A stretch of DNA of 64,000 nt from Phycisphaerae bacterium (GCA_012729015.1 JAAYDY010000074.1:1-64000), one strand, 5' to 3'. Numbered from the stretch's first letter, positions 16,369 through 24,521 are shown. Numbers and translations: made by a program. Notes: generated by a model from the sequence alone, not told the origin.

Positions 16369-17769
16369 TCAGCGTCGTCGGCGACGCAGGCACCACAGCA
16401 TGCCCAGTCCGACCAGGCTCATCGTGGCCGGTTCCGGGACAACGTTCGGGCCGAAGGCCATCAACTGGCCGTCGGCGATGAGGTACAGGTTGCCGTTGGC
16501 CAGCGTGGGCACGCCGCCGCAGGCGATCTCGGCCAGCAGCAGGCCCGTGTCGGCGTCGAACATGCCGAGTTTGGTGCCGTACTGATCGCAGGCGTAGACG
16601 ACGTCGGTGCCGTCGCCGATGTCCAGGGCGTAGGCGAGCGACTGGTTCCAGCCGCCCCAGCCCTGTTCGCTTCGCCAGACTTCTAGGCCGGTCGCGGCAT
16701 CGTAGGCGGCAATGAAGGGCCCGTCCTGAAACTCGGCGCCGGCCGTGTAGATGAGGCCGTTGGCCCCGACGGTGGGCCGGTAGTCGCCCGACAGGGCCAT
16801 GTCGTCGCCGGTGTAGGAGACGGTGGCGCCGGTGGTTCCATTGACGACGAGCATGCCGGCGTAGCTGTAGAAGTCGTAGCCGCCGGCGATGACGCGGTTG
16901 TTGGCGGCGTCGTAGGCAATGCCGCCGAAACTGAGCGGCTCGAACGAACCCTGCGACGTCCAGACGATCTGGCCGTTGGCGGGGTTGATGGCGGCAATGC
17001 CGCCACGACCTTCGGCCCATCCGCCCTCGGTGCCGATCGTCGTGTAGACGAGTCCGTCAGTGGGGTTGTAGGCCACCTCGCCCTGGCCCTGGCCCGTGAG
17101 GTCCAGAGACCATGCCTTGGAACCGTCGGCGACATTGATGGCGTGCAGACTCGTGCCGCCTCCGAAGCTGCCGTAGGTGTGTTGAAGCACGAGCCCCTCG
17201 CCGCTCGTGCCCAGGCCGGGGAGGATCGTCGGCGCCGCGTTGACCACGGTCGCGTAGGTCTCTCCATGGGTGCTGGTGGTGGTCAGGTGGTACGGCTGAC
17301 TCCAGACGGCCTGTCCGGTGTCGGCGTCGAACCGGTAGACGTATTCGCCGGACCCCATGTAGACGGAGTGGCTCGCCACATCGGCCGACGGCGAGGACCA
17401 CGAGCCGAACGATGCCTCGGCGACCACCGCCGACCACAGGGCGGCGCCGTCGATCTCGCTGAAGGCGAACAGGCCGCCCTCGGCGTCGTAGCAGTAGACC
17501 TGGTTGTTCATGACGACGGGCGACGAGACGCTGGCGCCCATAAATCCGGCCCCCAGACCGGCGCCGACGACGAACCGGGCCGTCGGGTAATCCCGCAGAT
17601 CGGGCCCCGAGGCCGATTGTCCCGCGAAGCCCGGGCCCTGGTGATACTGCGTCCACGTGTTGTCGACCTGGGCCATGGCCGTGCCGGCCAGTGCGATGGC
17701 CACGCCAAACGCCCACAGGCTTGTCCGCCAGACAGAACGAGTGAGGCTGCTTCCATTGCTGCTCTTCAT
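16369..17769 (-). CDS. PEP-CTERM protein with PQQ-like beta-propeller
   Basis: The 466-residue protein starts at ATG 17769 behind GGGAGA with a signal peptide ending at AMAQVD. The body is a run of beta-propeller blades of the PQQ/WD40-like type. Blade motifs include GGLFAFSEIDGAALWSAVV, YRFDADTGQAVWSQPY, LHAINVADGSKAWSLDL, AAINPANGQIVWTSQG and AYDAATGLEVWRSEQGWG. It ends VPEPATMSLVGLGMLWCLRRRRR, the exosortase signal. The propeller could bind a ligand or be purely structural; PQQ binding is not implied. It is the nearest gene downstream of the cobalamin riboswitch on the same strand, but a terminator and about 600 non-coding bases intervene. Confidence 0.88.
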   Translation of the reverse strand: MKSSNGSSLTRSVWRTSLWAFGVAIALAGTAMAQVDNTWTQYHQGPGFAGQSASGPDLRDYPTARFVVGAGLGAGFMGASVSSPVVMNNQVYCYDAEGGLFAFSEIDGAALWSAVVAEASFGSWSSPSADVASHSVYMGSGEYVYRFDADTGQAVWSQPYHLTTTSTHGETYATVVNAAPTILPGLGTSGEGLVLQHTYGSFGGGTSLHAINVADGSKAWSLDLTGQGQGEVAYNPTDGLVYTTIGTEGGWAEGRGGIAAINPANGQIVWTSQGSFEPLSFGGIAYDAANNRVIAGGYDFYSYAGMLVVNGTTGATVSYTGDDMALSGDYRPTVGANGLIYTAGAEFQDGPFIAAYDAATGLEVWRSEQGWGGWNQSLAYALDIGDGTDVVYACDQYGTKLGMFDADTGLLLAEIACGGVPTLANGNLYLIADGQLMAFGPNVVPEPATMSLVGLGMLWCLRRRRR

Positions 17770-18043
17770 CGGGTGTCTCCCTACTCCCCCGGCAAGTCCT
17801 TGTTGATTCTGCTCCACAGGGCCAGTGGCCACTGCGAATCACAGGCGAATGCCCCGACCGCAACACGCGGTCAGGTTCCTCGATTCAGGATGCTCCGGCA
17901 ATCACCTCCTTCCGGCCGCCGGCGTGGGCCGCGGTCCGGTGTCGATTCCGTTCGGGGAACCGGGACGACCGGGCGCGCAGTGCGAGCGGCATGGGTTGAT
18001 TCGAGGCGTGCCCTTGCGGAGGGGAGACCATGCGCGGGATCGC

Positions 18044-18071
18044 TTGCATTGGACGGCAAGCGAGGTATACT
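18044..18071 (+). promoter_or_regulatory. Possible promoter facing the cobalamin riboswitch
   Basis: TTGCAT (18044-18049) and TATACT (18066-18071) are separated by 16 bases. Transcription would run rightwards, antisense to the riboswitch and its terminator. An ATG follows after 8 bases, but its frame resembles no protein. Confidence 0.4.
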
Positions 18072-18200
18072 TCCGGAGCATGGCGGAACCGGCCAGTTTC
18101 CCATGCAAGGGCGTCGGCGCTTCAATCGCCGGCGCCTCATCTGTTTCTCTCTCACAGGTTGCCGCGGCCAAACCGCGACGGGATGCACATAACAGTCTCC

Positions 18201-18271
18201 TGTGGCGCAGCCGCCCTCGGCTGTGCGACCCTCTTTTCCCATTTTCGCCGGCCGAGGGCGGCCGGGCCACA
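18201..18271. repeat. Long inverted repeat
   Basis: The left arm (18201-18221, containing CAGCCGCCCTCGGC) and the right arm (18251-18271, containing GCCGAGGGCGGC) are nearly complementary and are separated by about 29 bases. They look like one of the dispersed intergenic palindromes of this genome, not a terminator. Confidence 0.6.
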
Positions 18272-18368
18272 CGTTCTGAGACCGTATTGTTACGCTTCTG
18301 GAAGGGGGGACTGCGGGCGCAAACTCAGGGCGGGTATCCCGGGCGCCACCATGTCGCGAGAGGCCCCG

Positions 18369-18406
18369 AAAAAACCGAACCCCGGCCCGCTGTCGCGGTT
18401 CCGGGG
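18369..18406 (-). terminator. Intrinsic terminator of the riboswitch transcript
   Basis: On the minus strand a CCCCGG/CCGGGG stem (18401-18406 with 18380-18385), whose loop contains a further CCGC/GCGG pairing, is followed by TTCGG and six U residues. It lies 55 bases after the riboswitch aptamer and could be the expression platform. Confidence 0.75.
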
Positions 18407-18460
18407 CGCAGGGTTTTCCTGTGCTTTCCGGAGGTCCACGACTCGCGATGGCCCTTTCCA

Positions 18461-18651
18461 GGTCGATTGCAGGCGGGTATTCTGGCTCCCGGGTCATCCT
18501 TCCGCTGCGCCTTCCCATCGGTGCGATGCTCCGCTCCGACAGTGGCTTGTGCAACGGTTGTCGCCGGTTACAGCGGCGCGTCCGCGGCCGGTTTTCACGG
18601 CCTTCCCTCATTGCCCCCGCTCGTTAGCGAGCGGGAGACCTGCAACGAACC
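18461..18651 (-). ncRNA. Cobalamin (adenosylcobalamin-type) riboswitch
   Basis: Read on the minus strand, the 191 bases show the hallmark order: P1 5' strand GGTTCGTTGCAGG; GAGGGAAG; the core GCCGTGAAAACCGGC; CGCTGTAA; then GCCACTG, GATGGGAAGGCGC (the B12 box), and GAGCCAGAATACCCGCC; and finally the P1 3' strand CCTGCAATCGACC, which pairs with the 5' strand. This class binds cobalamin and usually turns off B12 synthesis, transport or B12-independent isoenzyme genes. Here a near-consensus promoter lies directly upstream and a terminator 55 bases downstream. No gene follows on this strand for about 600 bases. The class is secure from its motifs; the target is unknown. Confidence 0.92.
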
Positions 18652-18652
18652 A

Positions 18653-18681
18653 ACTATAGGCGTGTGTCCTGTGCGAGTCAA
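18653..18681 (-). promoter_or_regulatory. Promoter of the cobalamin riboswitch RNA
   Basis: TTGACT (18676-18681) and TATAGT (18653-18658), read on the minus strand, are separated by 17 bases. The start of transcription would fall within a few bases of the first base pairs of the aptamer P1 stem. Confidence 0.8.
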
Positions 18682-18870
18682 AGGAAAAAACACGGGCGGC
18701 ACGTAACCCGTTTCCGCGTATCAGGTTCGCAGACGCGTGGAATTTCTAGAGCTTTTCATCATCGGGTCTGTTAGAACCGTAGACGGCGGCAAGTCGGGCG
18801 TCACGTCAGGGCGGCCTGTTGTGGGCCGCGACCGGGAAACCATAGCCCGCTGGACCGAGGCACAAGGCTC

Positions 18871-20559
18871 ATGAAGCCGTGCGGTGCACATTCTCTTGAG
18901 GAACTGGCCGATCTGGCGGGTGGGCGCCTGGACGGGGCGGCCGCGGAGGCCCTGCGCCGGCACCTGGACGCGTGTGCCTCGTGCCGCGAGGCGGCGGCCC
19001 GGCTGGCGGCGCTGGACGCGGCCCTGCGGCGGTCCGAGGCGATGCAGACGCCGGCTGTGCCCGAGGCCGATCGTCGGCGGATTGTGGACGGCGCGCGGCA
19101 GATGCTTGCCGACGAGGCCGAGGCTGGGTCTGCGACGCGGCGTTCGGGTGTGGCGGCGCGGTTCTGGAACCGTCCGGAGGTTCGCCGGGCGCTGGCTGCG
19201 GCGGCGGTGCTGGCGGTCGTGGCGGCGGCCGGACTCCTGGCCGTGCGGTCGGCTCGTTCGACCCTGGGCCCTGCGGTGGCAAGGGCCGTGGCCATGCGCG
19301 GATCCGTGACCGTAGGCGGCAACGGGGGTTCGCCGCTCTCCGGGCAACAGACGTTGCACGTGGGCCAGCGGATTCGGACCGGTCGGGGGGCGATGCTCAC
19401 ACTGGCGATGACCGGCGGCGGGTCGATGGACGTGAACGAGGGAGCCGCGCTGGTGATCGAGCGGAGCGACGCGGCCGAGACGCTTTGTCGGCTGGACCAG
19501 GGGCAGGTGTTCGTGTCGCTGGGGTCTCCGGGCGGTGCAGGTCGCATGGTGCTCGACACGTCGGTGGCTCGCGTGGAGGCGACGGCGGCGGAGTTCGATG
19601 TGCATCTGGCGGCGGGGAGCCTGGCCGGCGGGCGTTTGCGGCGCGGCGGGCCGTTTGTGTTGGCGGCGGCCACGGTCCAGGTGCTTGGCGAGCCGGCGAT
19701 GCCGAGCGAGTTGCGGTTGACGGTCGTCTCGGGCGAGGTGACGCTGAGTGTGGCGGGCGACCCGACGCCGGTGGTGGTCCGGGCGAATGAACAGGTGCGG
19801 TACGATCCTCGCGGGGCCAGACCGGTTCCCGTGAAGGTTCGTGCCGAAGAGCACGTGCTGTGGCGGTTGCCGGACGACCGTGTGTCGCACCTGGCGTCGG
19901 CGCATTGGGCGGACCTCTTTTCCGCCAAGGTGACGCCGCAGCAGCAAGGTCGCATTCGGCTGGACTACGATTTCGTCAGCGGTCGTGAACTGGACGATTG
20001 GCGCATCGATGGGGCAGGATGGGCGCTGATGCTCAATGCGCTGCGATGCCGCAACGGGCAGGGGGCCATCGTGTCGCGAGCGGCGTTCGTGGGAGACGTG
20101 GAGGTGGCGCTGACGGCCAACATGGAGCGGCGCGACGGGACGCAGGTCGGGTGGGAGCTGCGACCGGCGACGGCCGGCGGATTCGATGTCGTGACGGCGA
20201 CGGCGGCATGGGCCGATCCTGGGCCGTCGCTGCGGATGTCGTTGGCTTTCGGCGATGGCGGATCGCCTCAGGCGGTCATGGAGCGGGATGCCGGGCAGGT
20301 GTTCGGGTTCGGCGGTCGCCTGGAGGGTGATCGAGTCCTGGTGTCGCTGGATGATCGAGATCTCATTGAGTCGGCCGCACCCGACGCCATGCTGAAGGCG
20401 CTGCACGACCCGACCTCCCCGCAGCCGCTGCATGTGGCAGTGCGGGCCGGCGGCGAGGACCTGTTCATCACCCACCTGACGGTGATCGGGCGACCCGATC
20501 CGCGGTGGCTGCGACAGCGGTTGCAGCAGGTCGTCGGCGAACGGCCGTCGGGCCGGTAG
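18871..20559 (+). CDS. Zinc-finger anti-sigma / FecR-domain membrane protein
   Basis: The 562-residue protein has an N-terminal anti-sigma zinc finger (HLDACASCREAA, residues about 31-42) and a single membrane helix at about 112-128. A FecR-like periplasmic domain (about 140-330) follows, with SVTVGGNGGSPLSGQQTLHVGQRIRTGRGAM split over its first strands, and then a C-terminal beta-rich region resembling concanavalin-like sugar-binding folds. Such proteins usually hold an ECF sigma factor and release it on an outside signal. No sigma gene adjoins it; the only ECF sigma gene in the window is 31 kb away. ATG 18871 has a weak AAGG site. Start choice is moderately certain. Confidence 0.82.
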   Translation: MKPCGAHSLEELADLAGGRLDGAAAEALRRHLDACASCREAAARLAALDAALRRSEAMQTPAVPEADRRRIVDGARQMLADEAEAGSATRRSGVAARFWNRPEVRRALAAAAVLAVVAAAGLLAVRSARSTLGPAVARAVAMRGSVTVGGNGGSPLSGQQTLHVGQRIRTGRGAMLTLAMTGGGSMDVNEGAALVIERSDAAETLCRLDQGQVFVSLGSPGGAGRMVLDTSVARVEATAAEFDVHLAAGSLAGGRLRRGGPFVLAAATVQVLGEPAMPSELRLTVVSGEVTLSVAGDPTPVVVRANEQVRYDPRGARPVPVKVRAEEHVLWRLPDDRVSHLASAHWADLFSAKVTPQQQGRIRLDYDFVSGRELDDWRIDGAGWALMLNALRCRNGQGAIVSRAAFVGDVEVALTANMERRDGTQVGWELRPATAGGFDVVTATAAWADPGPSLRMSLAFGDGGSPQAVMERDAGQVFGFGGRLEGDRVLVSLDDRDLIESAAPDAMLKALHDPTSPQPLHVAVRAGGEDLFITHLTVIGRPDPRWLRQRLQQVVGERPSGR

Positions 20560-20591
20560 TCCTCTGTGCGGCGTCCTGTTCTGGAAAACCT

Positions 20592-20619
20592 TTGACCGCA
20601 CAGGGCTCCCCTGTAAAAT
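20592..20619 (+). promoter_or_regulatory. Predicted promoter of rfbD-like gene
   Basis: TTGACC (20592-20597) and TAAAAT (20614-20619) are separated by 16 bases, 33 bases after the stop of the preceding gene. Confidence 0.6.
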
Positions 20620-20720
20620 CCCATGAACGATGTCCGGGCGGCGCGTGCGACATGGCGTCCGCTGATCCAATCTCCGCCACCGGCGGCCTTGCGATGGCCG
20701 CCAGACCGACGCGAAACGAC

Positions 20721-21602
20721 ATGACGACACCGAGAGAGCGACCGATTCTTGTGACCGGGGCCAACGGCATGCTGGCGGGGGCCCTGCGGCGACGATTCGG
20801 CCAGCCCGGCGGCCCCGCGGCGCCGGTCATCTGGACCGACGTGGACGAGTTGAACATCGGCGACGAGGCGGCCGTGCGGCAACTGGTCGAGCGGCGTCGC
20901 TGCGGCGCGATCATCAACTGCGCGGGCCTGACGCAGGTGGACGAGTGCCAGTCGCGGCGCGACGAGGCCATGCGGATCAACGGCGCGGCCGTGGGGCACC
21001 TGGCCCGGGCGGCCGAAGCGGTCGGGGCCGTGCTGGTCCAGATCTCCACGGATTTCGTGTTCGGCGGCGACGAGGCCAGGCCGTACGTCGAGGCTGATCC
21101 GCCGCAGCCGCTGAACGCCTACGGGGAGTCGAAGCTGCTGGGCGAGCGTGAGGCGGCCCGGGCGCCCGAGCACCTGATTGTGCGGACGGCGTGGCTCTAC
21201 GGCCCCCATGGCCGCAACTTCGTCCGATCCATCTGCCGACAGGCCGCGCTCGGCCGTCCGCTGACCGTCGTGAACGACCAGGTGGGGTGCCCGACGTACA
21301 CGGGCGACCTGGCCGAGGCGATCGTGCGACTGATGGGGTGCGGGGCGCGCGGCGTGGTCCACGCCTGCGGCAGCGAACCGACGTCGTGGTTCGAATTCGC
21401 CCGCGAGATCGTCCGTCTGCGGCAGAGCGACGTCGCTGTGGAGCCGATCTCGTCGCAGCGGCTCGGTCGGCCCGCGCGGCGGCCGGCCATGAGCGTCCTG
21501 GACTGCTCGCGGCTGGCGGAGCTGACGGGGTACCGCCTGCCGGGATTCCGCACGTCGTTGCCGGCATACCTGGCGGAGATGACCTCGGGGGAAGACGGGT
21601 AG
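20721..21602 (+). CDS. rfbD: dTDP-4-dehydrorhamnose reductase
   Basis: The 293-residue protein is an extended short-chain dehydrogenase. It has the nucleotide-binding glycine motif TGANGMLAG near residue 13, the QISTDFVFGG block and the YGESKLLGE motif bearing the catalytic Tyr and Lys. It is predicted to reduce dTDP-4-keto-L-rhamnose to dTDP-L-rhamnose in the cytoplasm, the last step of the precursor pathway for surface polysaccharide. GCPTYTGDLAEAI and a C-terminal LPGFRTSLPAYL also fit. The other three rml genes are absent from the window. ATG 20721 gives the family length; in-frame ATGs at 20652 and 20694 cannot be excluded because no clear ribosome site marks any of them. Confidence 0.88.
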   Translation: MTTPRERPILVTGANGMLAGALRRRFGQPGGPAAPVIWTDVDELNIGDEAAVRQLVERRRCGAIINCAGLTQVDECQSRRDEAMRINGAAVGHLARAAEAVGAVLVQISTDFVFGGDEARPYVEADPPQPLNAYGESKLLGEREAARAPEHLIVRTAWLYGPHGRNFVRSICRQAALGRPLTVVNDQVGCPTYTGDLAEAIVRLMGCGARGVVHACGSEPTSWFEFAREIVRLRQSDVAVEPISSQRLGRPARRPAMSVLDCSRLAELTGYRLPGFRTSLPAYLAEMTSGEDG

Positions 21603-21925
21603 ACCGGGTGCGGGCCACGAGGATGGTCGTGGCTTGCTTGGGCAACGGGCACCGGACATCCAAGCCCCGTCGTCGTAGTGTGGCGTGTGGGACGCAACGC
21701 GGGTTCTGGTGGACGTACTGTTGCCAGGGCGCCATGCTTCGGCGCCACGGCACAGCGGCAGGGTGGCTGCTTGCAGCTGCACGGCGGAACTGCAGCGTTC
21801 CGCATGGCCGCACGGCCATGGCGTGCGGCTGTGCATGAAGCGAGATTGCAGGGCCAGGATGGCCCTGCCACGCACGGGCAAGATGCCCGTGCCACGGGAT
21901 GGGTCCTGCAATGGAGGAGTCGGCC
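21603..21925. repeat. Mosaic of intergenic palindromes
   Basis: Between about 21720 and 21900 at least four different palindromes are packed together: GGCGCC-ATGCTTC-GGCGCC, a GGCCGC/GCGGCC-rich block, GGGCCAGGATGGCCC, and GGGCAAGATGCCC followed by GTGCCACGG. The last is repeated as a near-copy at 33910-33935. No gene is evident. The first 60 bases after the rfbD stop carry no terminator that I can see. Confidence 0.6.
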
Positions 21926-22144
21926 ATGGTCGAGTGGGACAAGCAGTTCTTCGACCGGCGCAAGGCGGAGGGGCGTTCGGGCGGCGCCGAGCGACGGCAG
22001 TTCGGGGATTCGTACGCGGAGTTGTCGCCGGAGGCGCGGGAATTCGCCCTGGCGGTGGACGCCTACAAGATCTCCCACGGCCGCAAATTCATCACCCTGG
22101 GCGAGTTGTTCGAGGTTTTCAAGGGGTTGGGCTATCACAAGTGA
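21926..22144 (+). CDS. Small conserved-looking protein of unknown function
   Basis: The 72-residue protein is highly charged at the N-terminus (WDKQFFDRRKAEGRSGG) and ends in an amphipathic helix-rich part (YKISHGRKFITLGELFEVFKGLGYHK). ATG 21926 is favoured over ATG 21911 because GGAGGA at 21913-21918 is then correctly spaced. I do not recognise the family. It precedes the TauE/SafE permease gene by 43 bases and may be co-transcribed with it. Its codon use resembles its neighbours, so it is likely to be a real gene. Confidence 0.7.
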   Translation: MVEWDKQFFDRRKAEGRSGGAERRQFGDSYAELSPEAREFALAVDAYKISHGRKFITLGELFEVFKGLGYHK

Positions 22145-22187
22145 GTGCCGCGTGGGGCCGCGCTGCCCTGGCGCCGGCACGGATGGG

Positions 22188-23057
22188 ATGATTATGCTCG
22201 AGTTCACCGCCGGTCGGGTTGCCGTGCTGATTGTCACCGGTCTTGTCGCCGGGATCGGGGGCGGCATGCTGGGCATCGGCGGCTCGGTGATTTTCCTGCC
22301 GATTCTCGGTCGGGTGTTTCCGGACGCGTCGTACAACGTCTTTGCGGCGGCGGCGCTGATCTGCAACGTCTTCGTCGGCATGGGCGGCGCGATCGGCCAC
22401 TACCGCAACCGTCGCGTTATCGTGAGCGTCGTGAAACGGATCATCCCGCTCGGGATCGTGGCGGCCATAGCCGGCGTGCTGGCCGCCAACACGCTCGGTC
22501 GCCACGGACTGGACAAGGTGCTCTGGGGCGTCTTCGGGGCGGTGGTCTGTTTCATGGTCTATAACAACGTCCGCAAGCTCTTCGGGCGCGGGCACCCGGC
22601 GGCCCTGGATGCGGGCGACGATCTGGCGTCGCTGCGGGTCACCCTGCCGCGCGTCTCGGCCGTGGCCGTCCCCACAGGGTTCCTTGCCGGCATGCTCGGC
22701 ATCGGCGGCGGCACCTACAGTGTGCCCGGCCAGCAGATCTTCCTCGACATGCCTCAGAAGAACGCCATCGCCAACAGCGCGGCCACGATGGTTGTCTTCT
22801 GCTCGATTGCCGCCGTGGTGAAGAACCTCACAGTGTCGCTGCCCGACGGCATGACGCACTGGGCCCCGATCCATCTGGCGGCGCTGCTGGTTCCGTCGGC
22901 CCTGGTCGGGGCGTACATCGGCGGCCACCTGACGCACAAGCTTCCCGACCGCCTCGTGCGGGCCCTGTTCACGGCGTTCCTGGCCTGGACGGCCTACGAG
23001 TGCGTGTTCTCGAAGTCGGGATTGTCCACCATGGTGGCGGCCTGGTTCGGGGCCTGA
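22188..23057 (+). CDS. TauE/SafE-family membrane transporter
   Basis: The 289-residue protein has about eight membrane helices arranged as two halves. Each half carries the glycine-rich signature of the family: LVAGIGGGMLGIGGSVIFLPIL near residue 20 and GFLAGMLGIGGGTYSVPGQQ in the middle. TauE/SafE proteins export sulfite, sulfoacetate or related organic anions; the substrate here is not evident. The start may be ATG 22188 or ATG 22194, as neither has a strong ribosome site. The 3' end overlaps the convergent VanZ-like gene by 64 bases. Confidence 0.88.
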   Translation: MIMLEFTAGRVAVLIVTGLVAGIGGGMLGIGGSVIFLPILGRVFPDASYNVFAAAALICNVFVGMGGAIGHYRNRRVIVSVVKRIIPLGIVAAIAGVLAANTLGRHGLDKVLWGVFGAVVCFMVYNNVRKLFGRGHPAALDAGDDLASLRVTLPRVSAVAVPTGFLAGMLGIGGGTYSVPGQQIFLDMPQKNAIANSAATMVVFCSIAAVVKNLTVSLPDGMTHWAPIHLAALLVPSALVGAYIGGHLTHKLPDRLVRALFTAFLAWTAYECVFSKSGLSTMVAAWFGA

Positions 23058-23443
23058 GCCGGGCGTTTGCGGGTGTGAAGAAACACGCCGATCATCATGG
23101 CCGCGGCCCCGACCGTGTCGGCCACCCAGTCCCAGACGTCGGGCGTGCGGCGGCCGGGTCCCCAGCTCTGGTGCCACTCGTCGCTGACGCCGTAGAGGCT
23201 TGCCGCGAGGAAGGCCAGCAGCGGCGCCCAGCGAAACAGCCATCCGCGTCTGAGACTCCGAAACGCCCAGTACAGTGCGGCACTCAGGCCGGCGTACGCG
23301 ACGGCGTGGGCGGCCTTGTCGCTGAAGCGGAACGTCGGGACGCGGACGCCGCGAAGGCTGTGGTGGCTGAGGACGAACAGCAGGACGAGGTACGCGATCG
23401 CGCAGCCCCAGGCCAGGGTGCGGCTAAACAGCCATCGGGCCAT
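22994..23443 (-). CDS. VanZ-like family membrane protein
   Basis: The 149-residue protein has about four membrane helices and the VanZ signatures FSDKAAHAVAYAGLSAALYWAF and GVSDEWHQSWGPGRRTPDVWDWVADTVGA. VanZ was named from low-level teicoplanin resistance; most family members are uncharacterised envelope proteins. ATG 23443 overlaps the last 20 bases of the upstream parA-like gene, suggesting translational coupling. At the other end it overlaps the convergent TauE gene. The C-terminus TMVDNPDFENTHS is hydrophilic. Confidence 0.85.
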   Translation of the reverse strand: MARWLFSRTLAWGCAIAYLVLLFVLSHHSLRGVRVPTFRFSDKAAHAVAYAGLSAALYWAFRSLRRGWLFRWAPLLAFLAASLYGVSDEWHQSWGPGRRTPDVWDWVADTVGAAAMMIGVFLHTRKRPAQAPNQAATMVDNPDFENTHS

Positions 23444-24521
23444 GGCTGGCACCCTCGCCCGCGGCACTGGCCGGCGCCGGGCAGTCCTGCGCCGCTGTCG
23501 CATCGGCGTCCATGGACAACGACGGAACGGCGCCGGCGGACGGATCGGCGACGGCCGAGGTATCGGCTGCGTCAGGCGATTCGGTCGGCGGAACCGCTTC
23601 GTGCGGGGCCGCTGTTGCCTCGGTCTCGGGCGGCGCATCGCTTGGCGGCGACTCGACGGGCGGCGTTGGGGGAGACGGTGCGACCGTGTCGGCCGACGGC
23701 GCTGCTGCGGCCGCGGGCTTCGGGGCCTTGTCCGACTCGTGGGCCAGGAACTCGTCGGCCAGGAGCCGGTAGTCGGCGGCGCCGTGGCTGGTCGCGTCGT
23801 ATTCCAGGATCGTCTGGCCGAAGCCGGGGGCCTCGGCCAGCTTGATGTTGCGGCGGATGCGCGTCTCGTAGACGCGCGTCCCGGCCATCAGCGTCTGTCC
23901 GTCGGAGGCGCGCGAGAAGTAGCCGCTCACGTCGGCCAGCACCTCGCTCGACAGGGTCGTGCGCCCGTCGAACATGCAGAAGACCACGCCCATGATCCGC
24001 AGCCGCGGGTTCAGGCGGCTATGCACCAGGCCGGCCGTCTCGATGAGCTTGCTGATGCCTTGCAGGGCGAGGACATGCGGCTGAAGGGTGATGAGGATGT
24101 CGTCGGCGGCCACCAGGGCGTTGAGCGTCATCAGGCCCAGTGACGGGGGGCAGTCGATCAGGACGTAGTCGTACCGATCGCGGCAGGGGGCCAGGGCGTC
24201 GGTGAGGATCCGTTCGCGGGCCAGTTGCGACACGAGTTCGATCTCGGCGCCGGCGAGGTCGATGTGGCTGGGCACCAGGTCGAGCCGCTCGGCGCGTTGC
24301 ACCAGGGTCTCGGCGACCGAGGCCCGGCCGGTCATGACCTCGTACATGGACCGTTCGAGGGTCGAGTTGTCCACGCCGAGGTGAAACGTCAGGTGGGCCT
24401 GGGCGTCCAGGTCGATCAAGAGGATGCGTCGGCCCAGGGCGGCCAGAGCCGCTCCCAGGTTGCAGGTGGTGGTCGTTTTGCCGACGCCGCCCTTCTGATT
24501 GACGATGGCAATCACTCGCAT
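23424..24521 (-). CDS. ParA/MinD-family ATPase with long disordered tail
   Basis: The 365-residue protein has a complete ParA core: deviant Walker A KGGVGKTT at residues 10-17, LLIDLDAQAH, and DYVLIDCPPSLGLMT. It is most like the Soj-type chromosome or cargo partition ATPases that bind non-specific DNA when loaded with ATP. After about residue 255 comes a tail of some 110 residues made almost entirely of Ala, Pro, Ser, Thr, Glu and Asp, predicted to be disordered and unusual for ParA. No parB gene or parS-like site adjoins it. ATG 24521 has no Shine-Dalgarno site and lies 7 bases after a TATAAT box, so the mRNA is probably leaderless. It overlaps the VanZ-like gene. Confidence 0.9.
   Translation of the reverse strand: MRVIAIVNQKGGVGKTTTTCNLGAALAALGRRILLIDLDAQAHLTFHLGVDNSTLERSMYEVMTGRASVAETLVQRAERLDLVPSHIDLAGAEIELVSQLARERILTDALAPCRDRYDYVLIDCPPSLGLMTLNALVAADDILITLQPHVLALQGISKLIETAGLVHSRLNPRLRIMGVVFCMFDGRTTLSSEVLADVSGYFSRASDGQTLMAGTRVYETRIRRNIKLAEAPGFGQTILEYDATSHGAADYRLLADEFLAHESDKAPKPAAAAAPSADTVAPSPPTPPVESPPSDAPPETEATAAPHEAVPPTESPDAADTSAVADPSAGAVPSLSMDADATAAQDCPAPASAAGEGASHGPMAV

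Larger units (their letters stand above)
17770..18870. other. 1.1-kb non-coding region with riboswitch
   Basis: No convincing gene lies here. It holds, from right to left on the minus strand, a promoter, a cobalamin riboswitch and a terminator. On the plus strand there is a possible promoter at 18044-18071 facing the riboswitch, and a long inverted repeat lies at 18201-18271. Frames open on both strands across the region have no recognisable domain and look like GC-rich artefacts. Confidence 0.6.

Noticed and set aside
16369..17769. Quinoprotein dehydrogenase
   Set aside because: The blades are PQQ-like, but there is no haem or dehydrogenase motif and the protein is short with a PEP-CTERM tail; a structural or binding propeller is more likely.
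18080..18706. Open frame on the plus strand starting 8 bases after a -10-like box
   Set aside because: It runs antisense through the riboswitch and its terminator, contains an inverted repeat, and encodes no recognisable domain. Only the promoter-like boxes are kept as tentative.
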